In this document: one piece after another, positions 18,396 to 25,996 of the stretch
Numbering within the stretch: position 1 is the first letter of the stretch
Layout of the letters: each line of letters opens with the position of its first letter
Assembly: GCF_018141105.1 (NCBI RefSeq)
Contig: NZ_CP054839.1
Coordinates: 7,877,411 to 7,941,410, forward strand
From: Saccharopolyspora erythraea
GTDB lineage: Bacteria; Actinomycetota; Actinomycetes; Mycobacteriales; Pseudonocardiaceae
Length of the DNA: 64,000 bases
Reading direction: 5' to 3'
Made by a program: the position numbers and the translations under genes
The notes under the pieces: generated by a model
The model's database searches: none
The model's input: the letters and a program-made list of their open reading frames with translations, nothing else
Told to the model about the DNA's origin: nothing

Positions 18396-18670
18396 CAAAA
18401 ACTCCCATGTTGGCCATAACCGGCCGGTCTTCCTTTTCGGGGACGCTCCCCGGATGCAGTAGTAGACACCGGCCACCGACCGTTATCGATGGGGCTCACC
18501 CCCGGAAAGACGGCCTCTTCCCCCCGTTTTAACCGGGGAAATCCCCACCCGCGTTGTCGGGCAACCACCACGACGGCAGCCGGTTATCGCTGTCGTCTTC
18601 TACCAACGGGACCTATCCAAAAGTATCCACCCGGAACTTCGATATTCCGGCGCGCGAGAAGGAACCCGAA

Positions 18671-18928
18671 ATGAATGCCTCCCCAGCCAGCGACAGACTC
18701 CGCGTTCACGATCCGGGGTGGCATCACTGCGGCCCCTGCACGGAGTCTCTGCCGCCTACCTTCCGCAAGACCGCGGCTACGACCTTGGATGAGGCGGGGC
18801 TGACCGCCCGCCTGATCGCTGATCAGCTCGGACACTCCCGGCCGTCGATGACCCAGGATGTGTACATGGGCCGCAAGGCGGTCAGCAGGCAGGCAGCCTC
18901 GGCGCTGGAGCAGGCGTGGGATGCATAG
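18671..18928 (+). pseudogene. tyrosine integrase C-terminal fragment
   Basis: Only the last part of a phage/AICE-type tyrosine recombinase remains: the HxxR-side helix FRKTAATTLDEAG, the second conserved histidine in DQLGHSRPSMTQ and the active-site tyrosine in DVYMGRK. It aligns closely to the final 60 residues of the intact integrase at 38904-40073. The upstream 25 residues are unrelated, derived from a repeat also seen near 27423. The arm-binding and core-binding domains are gone. It lies left of the first att copy, in the same order as integrase and att in the intact element. Confidence 0.85.
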
Positions 18929-18940
18929 CTCAGTCCGCCC

Positions 18941-18970
18941 TGTGCACGTAAAGTGCACGCGGTGATCTTG
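18941..18970. repeat. twin GTGCAC motif beside att copy 1
   Basis: Two GTGCAC hexamers separated by five bases, followed by a GTGATCTTG block. The same arrangement recurs at 23882-23910 with two or three changes. Related but weaker versions (TTGTGTGG..AAAGTGTGG..TGATCTTG) lie beside other att copies. It is probably an integrase or Xis arm-type site. Confidence 0.5.
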
Positions 18971-18993
18971 AAAAAGCCAAACCCCAGGTGCTC

Positions 18994-19047
18994 TGACCTG
19001 GGGTTTTGGTGGGGCGCCAGGGGATCGAACCCTGAACCCGCGGATTA
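18994..19047. repeat. att core copy 1 (tRNA-Lys 3' end)
   Basis: 54 bases identical to 40158-40211, covering the 3' half of tRNA-Lys from the anticodon-loop edge through the acceptor end and a few bases beyond. To its left, at about 18972-19004, the sequence forms a hairpin with a T tract on the reverse strand, the expected tRNA terminator. This copy therefore keeps the original chromosomal flank and looks like the outermost attL. Confidence 0.88.
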
Positions 19048-19195
19048 CGGGGCTTTCCTTCCCGTTGTTCCTCAATGGCTGCCGTTGGTCACCAGCACGC
19101 TGGAAATTCCGAATGCAAACGTCCGTTGCAGACGGTCACTACTCGTCGTTTCTCGTTGTTTTGTGTGGTTAAAGTATGGCACTGCGGCGCTTGGA
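19048..19195. other. arm-like region right of att copy 1
   Basis: A non-coding stretch with several GTTG/CGTTG-type short repeats, ending in TCGTTGTTTTGTGTGG followed by TTAAAGTATGG. Similar strings lie right of att copy 2 and left of the intact attR (about 40086). They probably represent integrase arm-binding sites of attP origin. Confidence 0.45.
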
Positions 19196-19207
19196 TGCTG
19201 TCGCGTG

Positions 19208-19306
19208 ACGCCCCCGGCTGACGAGCCGGGGGCGCTCGGTGGGCTGAGAATGACTCGCGAACGGCGCCTACGTCGCGGCACTGTGGCGGAGCTGCCCGTC
19301 GTGGCG
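19208..19306. repeat. 100-bp boundary repeat, copy 1
   Basis: Starts with a hairpin (CGCCCCCGGC and complement, 19209-19234) and continues through GAGAATGACTCGCGAACGGC. A second copy with about a dozen differences is at 23974-24075. Each copy lies between an att/arm block on the left and the 3' end of a reverse-strand cargo gene on the right, so the hairpin probably terminates that gene. Confidence 0.75.
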
Positions 19307-19337
19307 CAGTCGTGCTCCATGGACCCCATAGCCGTGG

Positions 19338-20735
19338 CTACCGATACCGCTTCCGCAGTTGCGCAAGGGATAGCTTTCCTTCCGCCACATACTTCACGTC
19401 GCGCATCACCTCTTCGAAGTGTCGGATCTGCTGGTGCGGAGAAGGACCAATCGGCGTGTTCTTCGGGTACCAAATCTTGTTGAAGATTGCCTGGTGATGT
19501 GCGACGCAATGCTGGTATCGGCGATACGGTTCGTTTCCGTCGATGGTGTACCCTGCTATGGAAACAAATTGTTCTTCGAACAGGAGCCAAGGCGGCGGCA
19601 AGCGGTCATTATTCGGGGCCGGAGGCGGGTAATTTCCTTCGAAGCTCAGATACCATCCTACGGTGAACCAGTAACTTCCGTGCTCTCCCACGGTCTTGAG
19701 AACTAGCCTTTCGATACCCGCGTGCGTTTCGCGCAGGAAAGCCACGGTGACCTGCTTCTGCACGGACTTCTCGGCGCCGGGCAGGAGTACATCGGTCACC
19801 AGCTCAAATGCTCCGCTGTGCGTAGTAATTTCATGATCGTTGATGTACCACGTGGGCTTCAGGGTCGAATAGTAGAAGCTCGGCGTGAGAATTGTCTCCC
19901 AATCCTGAAAGGTGGGCGATATGTACATCCATTCCTCGGGTACGCATGGACTGTACGAGCCTTCATACCTCTGCGGAACTCCGGGTCTTGTTTCGCCTGG
20001 TCGCTGTTCTACACTGAGCAAAAGCGGTTGTTCACGAGTGATGCCCAGTTCCACCTCGTATCGCGGGGAACCGCATCCGGCGGGCACGGACAAATTGCTG
20101 ACGATGCCGAGTGCCTGATTTCCATTATTTGTTCCTAGTTGCCAGGAGAGGCTCTTATAGCGAATAAGATCCTGGAGTAGTTTCTTCAAGCTAAGTTCCG
20201 CCTGGTAGACAAATACTAGGCCGCGACAGTCTGGACCATTCGTATGTTCCAGAGCCGCCTTGAGGAGCTCGAATCCTGCCGAGATGCCGACAGCCGCCAC
20301 GCCCCCGGCAGCCGTAGATGCCTTTGTCGCTTCCTTCGCAATTTCCTTGGCTGTCTCCTCGAAGCTTGAGGCAGTAACGGGTCCCTGCCACCATCCGCCA
20401 CCACCGCCACCTATATAGGGAAGGCCTTCGTTTATCCCTATAACGGCGATTGCGATGCGGTCGGTCTCCCCCAGGTCCACCGTGTGGGTCGTCCAGTCGG
20501 AACGCCCTATCGGGGGATATTTGACCAGGTCGAGTGTCTTGCCAGGCATGAAGCTGTAATTATCGTTGACCGCCGGTTCCGGAGATTCCCGGCCACTGAT
20601 GAGAAGATCTCGATATCCGCTGGCCGTGAATGCGAGAAAATAGACGCGGACGCCATCGGCACTTCCCCAGTCACTGTCTGGCGTCGATCTCACCGAATGA
20701 CACGTCACACTGCTAAGCTTGAAAGAGAAGCGCAT
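19338..20735 (-). CDS. unknown 465-aa cargo protein, lower G+C
   Basis: I do not recognise this protein. The ATG at 20735 follows AAGGAAGG at ideal spacing; the frame is open to a TTG at 20753. The N-terminal 100 residues look like a beta-sandwich with SSVTCHSVRSTPDSDW and DLGETDRIAIAVIGI, resembling the C2-like modules that open some bacterial toxin-like proteins. Next comes a Gly-rich loop (GGGGGGWWQG) and an Ala/Gly helical stretch (about 125-165) that could insert in a membrane. A long beta-rich half rich in Trp, Tyr and Pro follows, then a basic C-terminal helix. G+C is clearly below the surroundings and codon use is mixed, which suggests recent acquisition. Defence or toxin roles are only guesses. 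Confidence 0.75.
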   Translation of the reverse strand: MRFSFKLSSVTCHSVRSTPDSDWGSADGVRVYFLAFTASGYRDLLISGRESPEPAVNDNYSFMPGKTLDLVKYPPIGRSDWTTHTVDLGETDRIAIAVIGINEGLPYIGGGGGGWWQGPVTASSFEETAKEIAKEATKASTAAGGVAAVGISAGFELLKAALEHTNGPDCRGLVFVYQAELSLKKLLQDLIRYKSLSWQLGTNNGNQALGIVSNLSVPAGCGSPRYEVELGITREQPLLLSVEQRPGETRPGVPQRYEGSYSPCVPEEWMYISPTFQDWETILTPSFYYSTLKPTWYINDHEITTHSGAFELVTDVLLPGAEKSVQKQVTVAFLRETHAGIERLVLKTVGEHGSYWFTVGWYLSFEGNYPPPAPNNDRLPPPWLLFEEQFVSIAGYTIDGNEPYRRYQHCVAHHQAIFNKIWYPKNTPIGPSPHQQIRHFEEVMRDVKYVAEGKLSLAQLRKRYR

Positions 20736-21492
20736 GGTGACCTTCCTTGACAATCGAGGCCGCGCCGGTCAGCTGCCGGGCGACGCCCCGGTGCCGCTCG
20801 GTGGCCGCAAGCGTTAGGGACATGGGTTCCGCCTCGAAGCCTCCGATCTATATAACCACCACCCGATTGCCATCATCGGTTCCCGCAGCGGGCGTCGCAT
20901 CTTGGTTCGTTGCTTGCCATGACGACAGCCTGCGTCTCACGGAAATCTCCAAGATCCGGTCGATACTGGCACTGACGTCGCCTTCGAGAGACCACTCACT
21001 GCCGCGTTCGTGCTGGTGGGGCACCTACCGGGCACCCGATCCAGCGTGAAGCTGACCTCCGCACCCATTCGCCTGCTTGGCGGAAGAACAACGCCATGTC
21101 GACCGCGCCGTCAGATCCTTTAGAGGCCACGGCGAAGGCAACGCCCGATCTCCGCCCCGGAGGGCTCACAACAAAGCTGGAGTGCAAGCACAGAGACCAC
21201 GGCCAGGTAATCCACTACGCCGCCGGAACGCTGGCATGCCCGTAGGAACTGGCGAGCCGCCCACTCTCGCAGGGTGCCCAGCACTGGTCCGTTGAGCATG
21301 CCCGGGAGGACACCAATCCGCCGGCCACTTCGCCCCGGAATCCGCGGTCCACTGTCCCGGCTTCGGGCTCCTGGTCCCAGTGGTGCTCCTGCTCAACACT
21401 GCGGCCCCGCAGGGGCCGCCCTTGAATGAGCCTCAGCGTCTTGTGTGGGCAAAGTGTGGTAGTGATCTTGAAAAAGCCAAACCCCAGGCCGC
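20736..21492. other. degenerate island DNA without a gene
   Basis: About 750 bases between the unknown cargo gene and att copy 2. Short frames on both strands lack ribosome sites and coding-like composition. From 21197 to 21428 it matches a segment at 27215-27593. A TTGTGTGG..AAAGTGTGG motif and a tRNA-terminator-like hairpin (about 21470-21504) directly precede the att copy. Confidence 0.6.
21197..21428. repeat. dispersed island segment, copy 1
   Basis: About 230 bases homologous to 27215-27593: a nearly continuous first 110 bases including GGCATGCCCGTAGGAACTGG, and a shared end GCAGGGGCCGCCCTTGA. The middle is shorter here than in copy 2. It is probably a non-coding piece of a related element carried in two integrations. 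Confidence 0.7.
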
Positions 21493-21545
21493 TGACCTGG
21501 GGTTTTGGTGGGGCGCCAGGGGATCGAACCCTGAACCCGCGGATT
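21493..21545. repeat. att core copy 2 (tRNA-Lys 3' end)
   Basis: 53 bases identical to att copy 1 and to the functional tRNA-Lys end. The 27 bases at 21462-21488 are also identical to those left of copy 1 (18962-18988), so this duplicate includes the tRNA terminator. It marks the junction of a second integrated, now decayed element. Confidence 0.87.
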
Positions 21546-21565
21546 CTGAGGCGAAGCTTGGCAAC

Positions 21566-21905
21566 ACTTGACGATGCCTGTCGATACCTGCCGTGACCTC
21601 GACTGATTCCATTCGTACATGGTCAACGTCAGCCAGCCTTGGCGGTCGTTTGTCGTTGTTTTTAGAGGGAAAGGAGAGGGCTAGGCGCGTCGCAGGAGCC
21701 GGCCGACGTGCGTGACTCAGCGCGTGCTGCACCTGCAACGGCCTGCCTCATGAACCCAGAACCTTCTGATCCCGTTTCCATGATCGGCAACGTTTGCCGC
21801 TGCCTGTCGATACCTGCCCTCACCTGCACTGATGGATGCCTCGCCAGGCGGGTTGTCTGCCGTTGGCGGACGTCCCTGGCCGTCGATTATTGGCAATTTC
21901 TTGGC
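21566..21905. other. two arm-like blocks right of att copy 2
   Basis: GCCTGTCGATACCTGCC occurs at about 21576 and again at about 21801, each embedded in a wider shared context (GGCAAC upstream, ACTGAT downstream). Related ACCTGCC and ACTTGCC strings lie right of att-like sites near 23540 and 23795. They look like integrase arm sites, in which case two successive attP arms remain here. No gene is seen. Confidence 0.5.
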
Positions 21906-22096
21906 ATCTCCTGACCTCCGCCTCTGCCTGCGGCGGCCAGTCACATGGTGCGGTCGGCCCATCCCAGGATGACGAGAGGTGGTCACGGTGGCTGGTCGGA
22001 TGAGGTGCGCGATCCCGCCGACGTCGTCGGCGAGCCCCCTGCGGCGAGCATGCCCAGCGACGACGAGGTGCAGGCGGCACGGAACCCCATAGCGGG

Positions 22097-22150
22097 TTTC
22101 ATCACACTGAAGCGAGGGTAAGTCGATAGTGTTTTTCATCACACTGAAGC
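22097..22150. repeat. 17-bp direct repeat upstream of small genes
   Basis: TTTCATCACACTGAAGC occurs at 22097-22113 and 22134-22150, each followed by a G-run and GTAAG. The two copies sit just upstream of two small lower-G+C genes and could be a tandem operator. Only two copies exist, so this is not a CRISPR array. Confidence 0.6.
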
Positions 22151-22166
22151 TGGGGGGGTAAGCAAA

Positions 22167-22424
22167 ATGGGAGCTGTTGGACCGCATCGACAAGAGCGGA
22201 ACACAGATGTACGGTGGCATATAACCGGTGTGTCGCCGGGACAAGGTGGAGGGGCTTCCATCTTGCGTCCTTCCGCGTTGTCAGCTGATACTGTTATCCG
22301 GAGCCATGATTTTGGCATGTATCAGCCACGCCTTGATCGGCGGAATCCCCATCCCGATATCTTTACCAGCGTTGTAGTTGAGAATGCATTGCAGCAATCT
22401 GTGGACTTCTACCTCATGTGGTAA
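22167..22424 (+). CDS. small hypothetical protein, doubtful
   Basis: An 85-aa frame begins at an ATG preceded by a G-rich GGGGGGGTAAGC site and ends 17 bases before the next small gene. The last third (DIFTSVVVENALQQSVDFYLMW) looks protein-like; the first third is less convincing. G+C is low for the window. No family recognised. Confidence 0.4.
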   Translation: MGAVGPHRQERNTDVRWHITGVSPGQGGGASILRPSALSADTVIRSHDFGMYQPRLDRRNPHPDIFTSVVVENALQQSVDFYLMW

Positions 22425-22441
22425 TTGAAGGGATAGTAATT

Positions 22442-22750
22442 ATGAATCTTGCTGTACTTGCAGATGATGCCGGAAAAATCATTGCTATCGCAGTATGTCG
22501 TCTATCGTCTACTGGCCAGGTTGGAACATTCACAGAAGATGTCGAGGTCAAGGCTGAAATTAGCCGATCTCAACTGGCCGCTGCGCGGGGTCAGGCAAGC
22601 TCTGACTATCCGGATGGGGATGACCTCATTACGTCGGTGATCATTGAACTGCCTTCAGAACTTGAACACATGAGTCTTAGCGAAATCCAAGAACAAATGG
22701 TACTTGAACGTCGAGACGCAGGCCCCGCCTTGGTGCGTCACGCAGGGTGA
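22442..22750 (+). CDS. small hypothetical acidic protein
   Basis: A 102-aa protein starting MNLAVLADDAGKIIAIAVCR, with a GAAGGGA ribosome site. Alternating hydrophobic strands are followed by a C-terminal amphipathic helix (SLSEIQEQMVLERRDAG). Composition is balanced and acidic, which argues for a real gene. It lies in a low-G+C patch between att-related sequences, downstream of a direct repeat. I recognise no family; small cargo or partner genes of mobile elements often look like this. Confidence 0.55.
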   Translation: MNLAVLADDAGKIIAIAVCRLSSTGQVGTFTEDVEVKAEISRSQLAAARGQASSDYPDGDDLITSVIIELPSELEHMSLSEIQEQMVLERRDAGPALVRHAG

Positions 22751-23027
22751 GCGCGCGGGCTACCTCGGCCGAGCGGACGCGACCATCGTGTCGTTGTAAT
22801 CTCCGGCGGCGAATTCGAATCCGTCGGGGCTGTGCCAGATGTGGTGCGGCATCGTCGATTGGGATTCCGGTAGCGTCGGCGGCGGAATGGGCGGATTACG
22901 AGGGTAAGGTCCGTCGAAGACAGCACTGACGGACCACCCTCGTATGCTGTGCTGACCTGCATATACGCCGTTTTCTCGGCCATTACTACTGATTCGCGAT
23001 CGGGCGACTCCGTCGAACTCGGCGGAA

Positions 23028-23485
23028 ATCACTGAGGAAAGCAAGTTTTCCGAGACGGCCGAGCTGTGGATCAGTGGATTCGAAGAAGCTGTGAAGCTAG
23101 GGAATCGGTCTCCGACCTCACTGGACACCTATCGTCAACGCCTCTACGGCATTGTCATTCCGGAGATGGCGGAGCTGCGCAATTTTGAAGTGAATACGGC
23201 TTCTTGTCATAATCTGTGCCTCAAGGTGCAGAAAGATCGGTCGCGACGGCTCTTGACAGTGCTCGGCTGTCGGCTCGGCAGATCGCCGACCAGCTCGGGC
23301 ACTCGAAGGTCTCGACGACGCTCGACGTCTACATGGGACGGCGGGTGGTCGGCCCGCAGGCGGCACGGGCGCTGAGCGGGGTTGAGTGGTTCGGTGAACA
23401 AAGGTGGGAAAGCGTGGAAGCGATCTTCCCTTGCTTTCCCCGCACTGCTGTGACCAGCGGTGGTGGTGGGGCAGGTGGGATTTGA
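23028..23485 (+). pseudogene. tyrosine integrase with large internal deletion and frameshift
   Basis: The first part reads as an integrase core-binding (SAM-like) domain: SETAELWISGFEEAVK and NRSPTSLDTYRQRL, aligning to residues around 70-130 of the intact integrase. At about 23215 it jumps to another frame that resumes with the C-terminal catalytic end, ARQIADQLGHSKVSTTLDVY. The middle, with the catalytic Arg and Lys and the HxxR box, is missing. It differs more from the intact integrase than the 18.7-kb fragment does, so it comes from a third element, one associated with the different tRNA-like core beside it. Confidence 0.82.
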
Positions 23486-23509
23486 ACCCACGACCTGACG
23501 GGTCGTGGG
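23464..23509. repeat. att-like remnant of a different tRNA
   Basis: On the reverse strand 23464-23495 reads as a tRNA T-arm (GTGGGTTCAAATCCCAC) plus acceptor 3' strand ending CTGCCCCACCA. There is no D-arm or anticodon arm, so this is not a functional gene. A 9-bp inverted repeat (CCCACGACC / GGTCGTGGG, 23487-23509) is superimposed. It directly follows the broken integrase, as expected for an element that uses another tRNA target. Confidence 0.6.
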
Positions 23510-23744
23510 AGGACTCTGACACTAGTTGCCGTTACCTGCCATGCCCAGCGACTTTCGCAAACGCACATGCCGTTGCTTGTCGCCTTCTGACGCTGTTTTC
23601 GGTCAATAAGCGTGGCAAAAGTGTGGGAATGATCTTGCTGCGCCGCACCTGCCGCACTCCGCAGCACGCCCAGTCCCACTGATCGCCAGCCCGACGGTAC
23701 CCAGTGCCGGCGCTACGCCATCGAGGGGAGACCGCTGACCGCCC

Positions 23745-23765
23745 CGAACCCTGAACCCGCGGATT
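23745..23765. repeat. att core copy 3, 21-bp partial
   Basis: CGAACCCTGAACCCGCGGAT plus one T matches the inner end of the tRNA-Lys att core; the outer 33 bases are replaced by unrelated sequence. It is followed by arm-like repeats (about 23778-23800) and by the twin GTGCAC motif, so it marks a third tRNA-Lys-type junction. This one borders the DUF262 cargo module. Confidence 0.7.
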
Positions 23766-23881
23766 TCTTGGCCGCACCTGACGTCGTTTGCCGGTACTTG
23801 CCAGTACTAGCCGTAATCAGCGCGGATAGCGAACGCAAATGGTCACTGTGGATGGTCAGCTGCGAACGTTTTACATCGTTT

Positions 23882-23910
23882 TGTGCACGTTAAGTGCACG
23901 GATGATCTTG
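23882..23910. repeat. twin GTGCAC motif, second copy
   Basis: Matches 18941-18970: two GTGCAC hexamers five bases apart followed by GGATGATCTTG. It lies 117 bases right of the partial att core, inside a presumed attP arm. Confidence 0.5.
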
Positions 23911-23973
23911 CCGGGGCAAGCCGAAAGTTGTCACCCGAGCCCCTCGCGAAAAGCGGCGTGTAGACGGACTGAT

Positions 23974-24075
23974 ACGCCCCCGGCCGATGGACCGGGGGCG
24001 CTCGGCGGGCAGAGAATGACTCGCGAACGGCGCCGACGTCACGACGCTGTGGCAGAGCTGCCCGCCTTGGTGGCG
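23974..24075. repeat. 100-bp boundary repeat, copy 2
   Basis: Homologous to 19208-19306, with its own hairpin (CGCCCCCGG and complement, 23975-24000) followed by GAGAATGACTCGCGAACGGC. It lies 150 bases beyond the 3' end of the reverse-strand DUF262 gene, the same position copy 1 holds relative to the unknown cargo gene. Confidence 0.75.
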
Positions 24076-24226
24076 GAGCGTACAGCGACTTGAGGCGAGG
24101 CATCACCTTTGGCCCACTGCGCAGCTAGATTCCCTTGTCTCTCGAAGGGGCTAGGTTACCCCGAACCGACTATAAGTTCCGAAGTGGCCGGCAGGCCCGC
24201 TTTCTGCATCTCAGCACTGGCGAATA

Positions 24227-25996
24227 TCAGATCGCTATCTCTTTTGGCCAAACAGTAACAGCAGCATCCAGAATCTCTTCCATGCGCTTATTTGCCATCG
24301 CATTATCCCATTGTCCGACCAAGGCCTGTGCCTGCAAAACAGAATCCCTGCCGTTGGACCACTCTTGCAATATAGGTGCCTTATCGCGGAAGGCAGTAGG
24401 CAGGGCACTATTGACCTCCATGGGTAGAAGCATGAGGTTGCCCAGCTTTCCAATCCAGAAATTCTGTCTAGAGTTGATTGATTTGCCCCCCTGTGATTCG
24501 ATGTGCTCAAGGGTCATGGATTGGTTCATTGGAAGCTTCGATTCCCCCCAGTATTCTTCAATTTTCTCCAGCGTGCGGCGAACCCGATGGACATCCTGGG
24601 GCCGCTGCGTAAAATAGGTTAGCTTTTTAAGTCCATCTTTAAACTGCGCATCAGTGGGCATGAGGGAGTTTGCATCATGCGCGAAAGAGCGGAGAGCTTC
24701 GATTACATCGTTTGCCCCCCTTGCGGAATCTACGGCATAAGCCGCTCGCCGATACGCTCTACGAATTGTGGAAGTCGAGGGACGCTGAGAGATGGACCAC
24801 CTAAACTGAAGGCTCTCCACCGTATTTAAAAAGTCAACCAAACGGGATTTAGATATGTATCCGCAGTTCGGGCCATAGATGTAATTTCGAAGCAAAGAAA
24901 AAAGCAGGTTTAGAGGCAAGTTTGATTGCGGAACCAGGCATCCATACAAGGATCTGTCGATGTCTGCGTATCGATCATGGCGCCAACGATCGGCGGGAAC
25001 CAAGTCCTGCCAATGCTTACCATTCGGAGAAGCAAGGCATTTATCAAACTCTTTGAATATTGCTGCTGTTTGATTAAATAGGAGAATGAAATCGCGCGCG
25101 CGCTCCGTTGGAGTTCCACTGCTGCGCATGAAAAGATCAACAGATCGCCGAATTCTGTTAATTGCTACAATCTCATTGTCAGGCTGATGGGAGGTCGAAT
25201 TCCAGACGTACCCAAGAAAATCTTCAGCCTTGACCTTCGACCAGTTGCTAGTTTCAATTAGGTTTACACTTTCTCCCCAAAGGGTCTCTTCTTGTCTGGC
25301 GGCGGTAGCTGGGATAGACGAGATTACTTGATTTTTAACCAGGTCAACTTGGTTCAGGCTCTTACCGCGATCATTGAGGGTCTCGAAGATTCTAAACGCG
25401 TTCTGCCGATCGTCAACGCGAACGTAAACTACACTCGATCGAAGAAATCGATCGCGTACCGCATCGAGAGTCTCTACGCCTGACCCATTTGACTCAGCCT
25501 GCTCTTCCTCGATTCCTTTCGTAAAGATTTCATAGGCTGCATATTGCGCCTTCTCGGAGTCACTTTTAGGGCTTGCTTTTCGGATTTCAGACTCAGGTTC
25601 TGAAAATATCCTTAGTTGCAGGAATCCGGATTCAGTTCGGTGCTGAAGGCGGAAAACTTGATTTCCAGACAGGTCGACACGTTGCAGATAATTGGACAAT
25701 CCTTGCGCTCGGCCAGACTCGCCAATCTTTTCGTACGCATCCTTGATTGCCCTGATTGCAATCAGTACAGTTGTAAGGCGCTGCTGTCCATCGACAATGT
25801 CCCAGCGGTCACTTCCTGAGGGATGCACGACCATGTTGCCGAGAAAGTGCACCTTATCGGCGCTATTTTTAATATCGTTCCATAGATCCAATGCGTTCTC
25901 GTCATCCCACGCGTAGGGCCTTTGATAACGGGGAACGATATGTTCACCCGTCAGAATTATCTCCCCGATCGTGCGTTGAACTGCATCGAATTCCAA
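24227..25996 (-). CDS. DUF262/DUF1524 protein (GmrSD-like)
   Basis: This 589-aa single polypeptide combines both halves of a GmrSD-type system, in which related proteins restrict modified phage DNA using nucleotide hydrolysis. The N-terminal DUF262 part has VPRYQRPYAW and the family box WDIVDGQQRLTTV (about 65-80). The C-terminal HNH-type DUF1524 part has TLEHIESQ (His about 498) and IGKLGNLMLLPMEVN; the usual Pro after HIx is replaced. The start is TTG, with AAGGAG at the right distance. G+C is far below the chromosome and rare codons are frequent, pointing to horizontal transfer. It stands alone as cargo next to an att remnant. Antiphage function is inferred from family. Confidence 0.85.
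   Translation of the reverse strand: MEFDAVQRTIGEIILTGEHIVPRYQRPYAWDDENALDLWNDIKNSADKVHFLGNMVVHPSGSDRWDIVDGQQRLTTVLIAIRAIKDAYEKIGESGRAQGLSNYLQRVDLSGNQVFRLQHRTESGFLQLRIFSEPESEIRKASPKSDSEKAQYAAYEIFTKGIEEEQAESNGSGVETLDAVRDRFLRSSVVYVRVDDRQNAFRIFETLNDRGKSLNQVDLVKNQVISSIPATAARQEETLWGESVNLIETSNWSKVKAEDFLGYVWNSTSHQPDNEIVAINRIRRSVDLFMRSSGTPTERARDFILLFNQTAAIFKEFDKCLASPNGKHWQDLVPADRWRHDRYADIDRSLYGCLVPQSNLPLNLLFSLLRNYIYGPNCGYISKSRLVDFLNTVESLQFRWSISQRPSTSTIRRAYRRAAYAVDSARGANDVIEALRSFAHDANSLMPTDAQFKDGLKKLTYFTQRPQDVHRVRRTLEKIEEYWGESKLPMNQSMTLEHIESQGGKSINSRQNFWIGKLGNLMLLPMEVNSALPTAFRDKAPILQEWSNGRDSVLQAQALVGQWDNAMANKRMEEILDAAVTVWPKEIAI

Noticed and set aside
22097-22150. Possible short CRISPR array
   Set aside because: Only two 17-bp copies, unequal flanks and no cas genes.
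22760-23128. Reverse-strand 122-aa frame ending MPHHIWHSPDGF...
   Set aside because: It overlaps the integrase remnant and lacks a ribosome site; the last 30 residues look protein-like but cannot be supported as a gene.
23464-23500. Functional tRNA gene
   Set aside because: Only T-arm and acceptor 3' strand exist; the D-arm and anticodon arm are missing.
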